A DNA stretch of 64,000 nt from Sarcocystis neurona. Lineage: Eukaryota; Apicomplexa; Conoidasida; Eucoccidiorida; Sarcocystidae. A program made the translations under genes and the position numbers. The notes below the pieces were generated by a model that was not told the origin of the DNA, did not search any database, and saw nothing but the letters and a program-made list of their open reading frames with translations. The stretch spans positions 302,856 through 366,855 of the forward strand of contig KL647305.1 of assembly GCA_000727475.1 (NCBI GenBank), written 5' to 3'. Positions 58,401 through 64,000 of this stretch are shown here, one piece after another (position 1 is the first letter of the stretch; every line of letters starts with the position of its first letter).

Positions 58401-61400
58401 ATTGGCATGTGGGACAACCAATCAAGGTCCACATTTCTGAGGATGGACTCACCGATCCATCTGTAAGCCTTACATTTGAAGTGATACGTCCGTAGACCGT
58501 TTGCGGCGACCACCGGTGAGAAGCGTGCTCTCTTTGCCCTCTACACACAACCCGTAGTTTGCTCGTCAGTTCGGTTTCTCGACTTGGCTACCTGTGGCTG
58601 CCTACAAGCTTTTAAAGGCTAAAGCAGAGGTTACTGTTAGAGCCAGGCTTTGCCGTTATCTCCAAGAGTCCTGCAAGACTGATGCGCGCAGAAGCCGATT
58701 TGCACGTGAGCTTGTGCGTAGGTTACCACGCTTGCACACAGTTACTCGCCAAGACACAGGATTTGAGCGCATGTACGTAACTTCACGGTTTTCAAAAATC
58801 TGTTCGTTGTGTAGCTTCTCTCCATTGCACTTCTTGTGTATTCAAACAGAATACGAGCAGCTAACAAATTCACTTGTTGTTTTCGTCTCAGATAGTTTCA
58901 GCGGGCACGACCCCTGGTCGCGGCTCTCGGGTCCTTATCCTTCGTCACCGACTAGAATTTGCGTCGGGCGATCAAGCAGAAGGGGAAGAAGGCACAACTG
59001 CTCCAGAGGATTTTTTCCGCATGGAGAATAATGGATTTTTACCTATCGTTGTTTTAGACGCCGATGTGCCGGCGGTAGGTCATTTCGGGGCACGTAATAG
59101 CCATCCGCCTCAGTCAGTCAGCAGCGAAAAGCAGCGGGCCTGTCTGTCGCATCCTAGTAGACGGCGAAAACGCTGGATGCAGTGACGATGAGAGAGAGCA
59201 GTTTCTATTTGCTACACCTTGCATACTGGATGGCCGTTTCGAGCACACTCACGTCTGACATGCTTCGCTGGAAATCCGAGGCGTTTTCACACGCCTTTCT
59301 ACGTCGCACGGGTGTCTACCAGTCGCAGCTCTCTTGCTCTTAATATTTCTTAGGGGTCTGAGGGTGCTCACGAAATTTCTCACTGTGGTTTACGTGCAGA
59401 TTAAGTGGGACAACTCTGAGGTCCTTGTGGAGGAGGGTACTGCGTTTGAGCTTAGTTTCCAGTTCGGCAACAAACCCGCCGCTGATGTGGTTGTTCGTCT
59501 CGACTGCGAGTCCCCATATATCCGTCATGTTAAGAGACAAACGACGGTAGTAGCGGACGACTGGCTCTTCGGTGATGAGTTTCTTTTACAGTCACAAATA
59601 CGACCACGTAAGCTGTTAGAACCATAGAACAGTGCCAGTGATGGGTAGCGCTGCATCGTAGCGCTTGGCTTTTTGTTGGCATAAAAACACGGTTCTGGCA
59701 TTCTGCGCCAGCTGAGACATCGGTGTTGCGCGCGGCGCCCATAGGTTAACGATCACATTTTCCTTCGTTAATATGTGGAAACAAGTTTGTGTATGAAAGT
59801 TCCCCAGCACGATAACGTGCGCTCGAAAACACGTTGTACGTCAGCTTGTTCCCCCTGCACGCCGCCTGGCTGTGCTTGCTGGTGCGCTAAGTAGCTGCAG
59901 AGTTGCAGCTTTTCGTAGATGAATTACTGGGTAGGACTTCACGAGGAGTTCTGAGCCGAGAATAGCACAAGATGTTGACGACCCACCCAGATGGCGTCGA
60001 CCTTTATTGTGCTCAACGCTTTGTTCAGCCCGCCACAAATATGCAACCTCGTAGGACGGCACGTTGAGCGCACGGACAGACTGCGCTTCACTGGCCACGA
60101 GACTAGGTTATCCCAGTGAAATAAGCGGACGAACCGTGCACTACATCGCATCACGCAAGCCAAGGTTTCCCTTGCAATCATCAGCGCCTCCGCTGCTTTC
60201 CTTAAATGCAGGCTTCAACGAGACCACCTACTCTGTCACGTGCTACGTGGCCTGCGCGTCGAAGGATCCGCGGTTCAACTTTGACAAGACGACGATCTCG
60301 GAGACCGAGGGTGAAATTGCAGTGCTGCTCGGCTTACAGGTCAAACTCATTGTGCAGAAAAAACTACCTCAGGAGAGTCAGGAGCGCAGCGGATTCCCTG
60401 TTCCTCCAGAGTCTTCCCGTGGAATAGCAGGGTATGCAGCTGTCTATCCCTAGCTTGTCTTGTTCAAAAGGTGTACCGCCTAGACAACACCGCGGCACGA
60501 AGGGGTGCACCCGGTGGACGCACTCGTAAACGAAAAAAGCATGAAGGCTGACTTATGCGGTTGCTTGTCGTTAAGCAGTGCGGCGTAAGAAGGGCACGTT
60601 GTCGAAATCCACACACGTTCTAGAGATCTGCGTTGATGTTGCGCTCCGCCGTGCTTTGAAGAAGTCATGCCTAAGCCACTTGCTGCACAGGGAGTCATGG
60701 TGCTGCGGTATACAGGAAGGCGTTGGTGGAATAAGAGGCGCTGTGTTATGACGGTCGTTGAGAGGTGTTTCGCTGTCACAGCTACTTTATCAGGTAGTAA
60801 AGATCTTATCTTACGTGGCCAACTGGCCACACCTGCATGCTCTCACGTCTCAAAACGATTATCTGAGAGTGAGTCCGGTCGTGCGTACCTGGTAAGTGCA
60901 CCCGAATACGCCGAGAACTCCAGCTTCTTATTGTATGCCTTCATGCCTTAGCACCTCGAGTTCTATTCGCCGTGCCAGGTGCAAAGCAAGTCCACGTCCT
61001 TTAGCCTTTTTCCCTTGTTCCCGCCTCCTGAGAAATGTCGCTGCTAACTGCGCTGTATCTAGCTACTTCATGTTCAGATTCACATGTCCTCCGAAATGCA
61101 GCGCATTCGCTTTTACAAGCATACGGTCGCAATTACAGCGTTACAAGCCCTCCAGCAATCTGCGGCGGGCTCGACTGCGTGGTCGCGGGATCGTGGCTCT
61201 TCGCCGCAAGTCACGCAAAAGTGTGTCTCACCCCGTTATTGGGAGAGCGCTCCAGCGGCTCACAATACGTGATACTGTCACGCTATCGTGCGTTTATGGT
61301 TGGCCGTTCTGTGCGTTGTTTCTGCGTTACGCGCATAAGTTCATTGAAGAGGCCGTTGTTCCAGCGCCAGTGGCGCGCGTGATAGCCGGTGACACCAGTG

Positions 61401-63971
61401 GTGGACCCGGCATCAAATAGCCAACACATTCATCTTTTGAAAAAGAGAAAAACGTTACCCTCGTGCACGTGAAAAGGCGCACACCCTTCATCCATGCAAG
61501 GCTGCAAAAGCAGAGCATTTCTTGAGCTCAGTTGTCAGAACGTGCAAGTTTCGTTGTTTGTGAGTGTATGTGTGTGTGTGTGTGCGGGTGTGCAGCAGAA
61601 AGCAGGTCGCCAGTAAGTATTTTGAAACGAGCGGCTTTTTTCCATCGACCCAACGGGCGAAGAGAAAGGTTACAGCGACCCAACGTTGAAACAAGTGGAT
61701 GGCCCTCTGCTCAACGGCAGTTCACCATGGGGGGATCACATTGTGACTGTTGCTATAATTACAGTAACGTGAAGAGAATTCTGCTGGATAAAAAAAATGC
61801 GCAGACTTTCTTGGGCTCTACACAGAAGCAAGCCCACTCTAGCTGTTAGCGTGCGGTGTCAGATACAGCGCTGGAAGTGGAACGTCATTGTAGACCTCTG
61901 AAGGCTACAGTTGTAATTGAAAACTTCTTCAGAACATTTCTGCAGTGCGCAGTGCATTTGTTGGGGGCGGCTCGCACGCTGCGGATGACTGGAATAGAAG
62001 AAAAATCCATCTGCACTGTGCTCGAAGATGCTCTTTTCTCTGTGTCACTACGTAGATTAGGTTGCCTGCAAAGCTGCGCAGGATCTTTGCAGTCTGCCCA
62101 TGTTTTTGCGTAGAACGCTGTTGCACGACAGTCAAAGGTTTACAGATTTGAAAGCTGAACTTTCTTGTCATACTGCAAATAGACAGGAAAACCCACTTAC
62201 GCTGCGACAGGCTGAAACGTCCCATAGCTGGCATCTTCTGGCTAGAAAGCAACACATGTGACAAAATTCTTCCCGCGGGCGTCCAAAATTCTTCTCGACT
62301 TACTGATGAACAGTTTGGCTGCGGTGGGTCTTTGAAACATGCAGAATTGTCCGGTTCTCTGGGTGTGGTCAACCTGACAGTATTGACGGCAGTCGGGGCG
62401 TCTCACGTTTTTTCACTTGAGGGGCCACAGTTTGCTGCCTACTTCTGATGACCCTGTAGGCGACGAGCTGGACGACTTGTCTGCCGCCTTCTATTTCCCG
62501 GCAGCAGAGGGCATTTTGGGAGCTATTACGCCGTGGTGCCCTGTTGGGTACAAAATCGCTAACGGCAGGTGCGAAATTTGTCCAGCGAACACCTACACCT
62601 ACGTCCCAACGACGAAATGCTTCCCCTGCCGCATTGGCTACGTTAGCCCTCCGGGGGCACCCGAGTGCCGCCTGGCCCTGGCGAACCGACTGGTGATGCA
62701 ACCAGATTCGAGTTGGTTTCTGATGTCGAATGCCGGACGTTTCTGGACCCCCCCGAAGAATACGAAATACAGCACACAGGTATGCGTGCCGTTACTCTTC
62801 GTCATACCAGCAGTAGGCGTACCACAGAGAATTAGTTTATCGTGTTCACTGTGACGTTCCACGTCACACACACACCTAGCAGTGCATCACTCACCAAATG
62901 ACATAACTGGACGGAAAAATGCCACTCTACAGTCCTGAAATCGCTTCGACCGGGAATCTGGTGCACTCTGCAAGACAGCAATTGGAAGAGGTGGGACGTC
63001 TACGTTTGCGACACGCCCATATTCTAATGTGGTGCAGACCTGAAGTCCCGGACGTGTGGCTTGTGCTGCAGACCTGCGGTTTCGACATGTCTGGCGAGTA
63101 CAGCTTCTATGGTCTAAATGACTGCGTGAAGACGTACAAAGGGCACATGAACCCTTCAATTCCTTTTGATGGCCGCCTATACACCTGCCCAGAAGGTTTC
63201 ACCATAGGAGTAAGGAAGAAGAAACCAACGTGTGTGTCTATTCAGAACTATTTGTAGCAGTTTCTGCTCGTCGTATCCGTGCATCGCTTTCCTTGCATGG
63301 GGCCCCGGCACACGTCACAATACGAGTGTTTTCCTTGCCAGCATTCGGAGAGATCCAGGAGCCAAAACATGTAGCAGATATTTTTTTGTTTTCTCAAAGG
63401 TGCACGTGTCTCCCGAGTATAAGGCTTACATTTGTTAGTAGAGTGCTTGCCTGTACTGCGAAGCGCAGTGCCGTACGTAGGCAGATGACTTGAACCCCGT
63501 TCGGTCCGCCAGTTTATTATCGAGTAGTTATGATTAAGCCCTCTACAAGCGGAAAGGTTTGAAGTCTGTAGTACTTCTTTGCAATTTCGCGTTTTGCTGC
63601 ACCATCATCCTCCTGAGTCCATCATTCGTCCAGCACCTGCGTGCAGCACAGCACTTGCTGGATTTGTAGCAGAGGGCAAACTTTTTTTGACTTCAAGCGC
63701 GTTGCGGTTGCGGAGGTGTGGGTGCAAGGACCTTCATCTCAAGAACAGACTTCATCTTCTACGTAGGTTCTGGTGCATCCGTAAATGAGTGACACACCTA
63801 GGCAGACTCGTTCATTCTTCAGCCGCGTAGACTATGTAAATGTACCTCAGTCCGACCACCAATGCTGGGAACCCGTCCGCGGCAACTACTCGCTCGGTGC
63901 GCATTCGAAGGCCTGCAAGAAGGGAACGCTCTACCGGACTGCCGAAAACAAATGCCGTCCGTGCGAAGAAG
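52472..63971 (+). CDS. Giant secreted modular protein with Ig-like, Calx-beta-like and GCC2/GCC3-type domains (CRMP-like; 3' end outside window)
   Basis: Exons chained by splice site and phase: 52472-52868, 53776-54051, 54666-55174, 55596-55964, 56579-56746, 58289-58462, 58892-59074, 59400-59607, 60212-60431, 60798-60868, 61078 to an unclear end near 61.3 kb, 62211-62779, 63072-63209, 63851-63971, then onward. Exon 1 encodes a signal peptide (hydrophobic residues about 20-42) and a Pro-rich stretch. Exons 2-3 carry repeats like bacterial Ig-like domains (VEVVDRNGNRV, GLSIDQAATGY, SFEVRDRHGN). Exons 4-9 resemble Calx-beta sandwiches (KYVITLSHAP, VLFTPENWHVGQ, VLVEEGTAF). From 62.5 kb cysteine-rich modules begin (CPVGYKIANGRCEICP, CKKGTLYRT, KCRPCEEG), as in GCC2/GCC3 proteins. 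No membrane anchor is seen yet. Apicomplexan CRMPs combine such cysteine modules with a C-terminal membrane region and function in rhoptry discharge and invasion; assignment to them is inference. A 1-base frame change near 62440 and the 61.3-62.2 kb part are unresolved. Confidence 0.75.
61565..61591. repeat. GT dinucleotide microsatellite
   Basis: A short run of TG units in the unresolved intronic part of the modular secreted protein gene. Confidence 0.85.
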
Positions 63972-64000
63972 GTAAGCGGTAAAATTTAACTGTCTGTGCA

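Overview
The window is nuclear DNA of an intron-rich protist. It fits a coccidian apicomplexan of the Sarcocystidae, and a Sarcocystis-like genome is my best guess. That rests on gene content (a PfMAP2/TgMAPK2-type kinase, an apicomplexan eS17, MORN proteins, a large GCC2/GCC3 modular secreted protein, an axonemal assembly factor), roughly balanced GC, GT-AG introns of about 0.1-2.7 kb, and low gene density (about six genes in 64 kb). Species is inference; no ribosomal or organellar marker is present.

Layout: (1) 349-10410, + strand, 3' part of a HEAT-repeat gene matching the dynein axonemal assembly factor DNAAF5/HEATR2. (2) 13842-18989, + strand, ribosomal protein eS17, with an apparent first coding exon of only the ATG and a 2.7 kb first intron. 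(3) 27259-22392, - strand, a complete five-exon MORN-repeat protein (413 aa) with an N-myristoylation-type start. (4) About 30713-32121, + strand, a possible 3' gene end, weakly supported. (5) 33179-32244, - strand, a single-exon secreted cysteine-rich protein. (6) 33.2-37.5 kb, gene-poor, holding a 622-base assembly gap flanked by a perfect inverted repeat and a hairpin. (7) 44500-37492, - strand, a complete ten-exon MAP kinase 2 (626 aa, T-G-H activation motif, Q/H-rich N-terminus). (8) 44.5-52.5 kb, gene-poor DNA with old duplicated segments and a decayed Ty3/gypsy reverse transcriptase fragment. (9) 52472-63971, + strand, the 5' part of a giant secreted modular protein: signal peptide, bacterial-type Ig-like domains, Calx-beta-like domains, then GCC2/GCC3-type cysteine-rich modules. 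It resembles the apicomplexan CRMP (cysteine repeat modular protein) class and runs off the window.

The genes do not form an operon or pathway. Biologically they point to a coccidian life cycle: DNAAF5 for axonemes of flagellated microgametes, MAPK2 for cell division, a membrane-anchored MORN scaffold, and a large extracellular protein of a class linked to host-cell invasion. Exon models were built by hand from splice sites, reading phase and remembered family conservation; where phases chain without a break (MAPK2, MORN, eS17) the models are strong. No single locus can be claimed as a wholly new system. The most unusual items are the 98-bp inverted repeat around the gap, the modular secreted protein and the acylated MORN protein.
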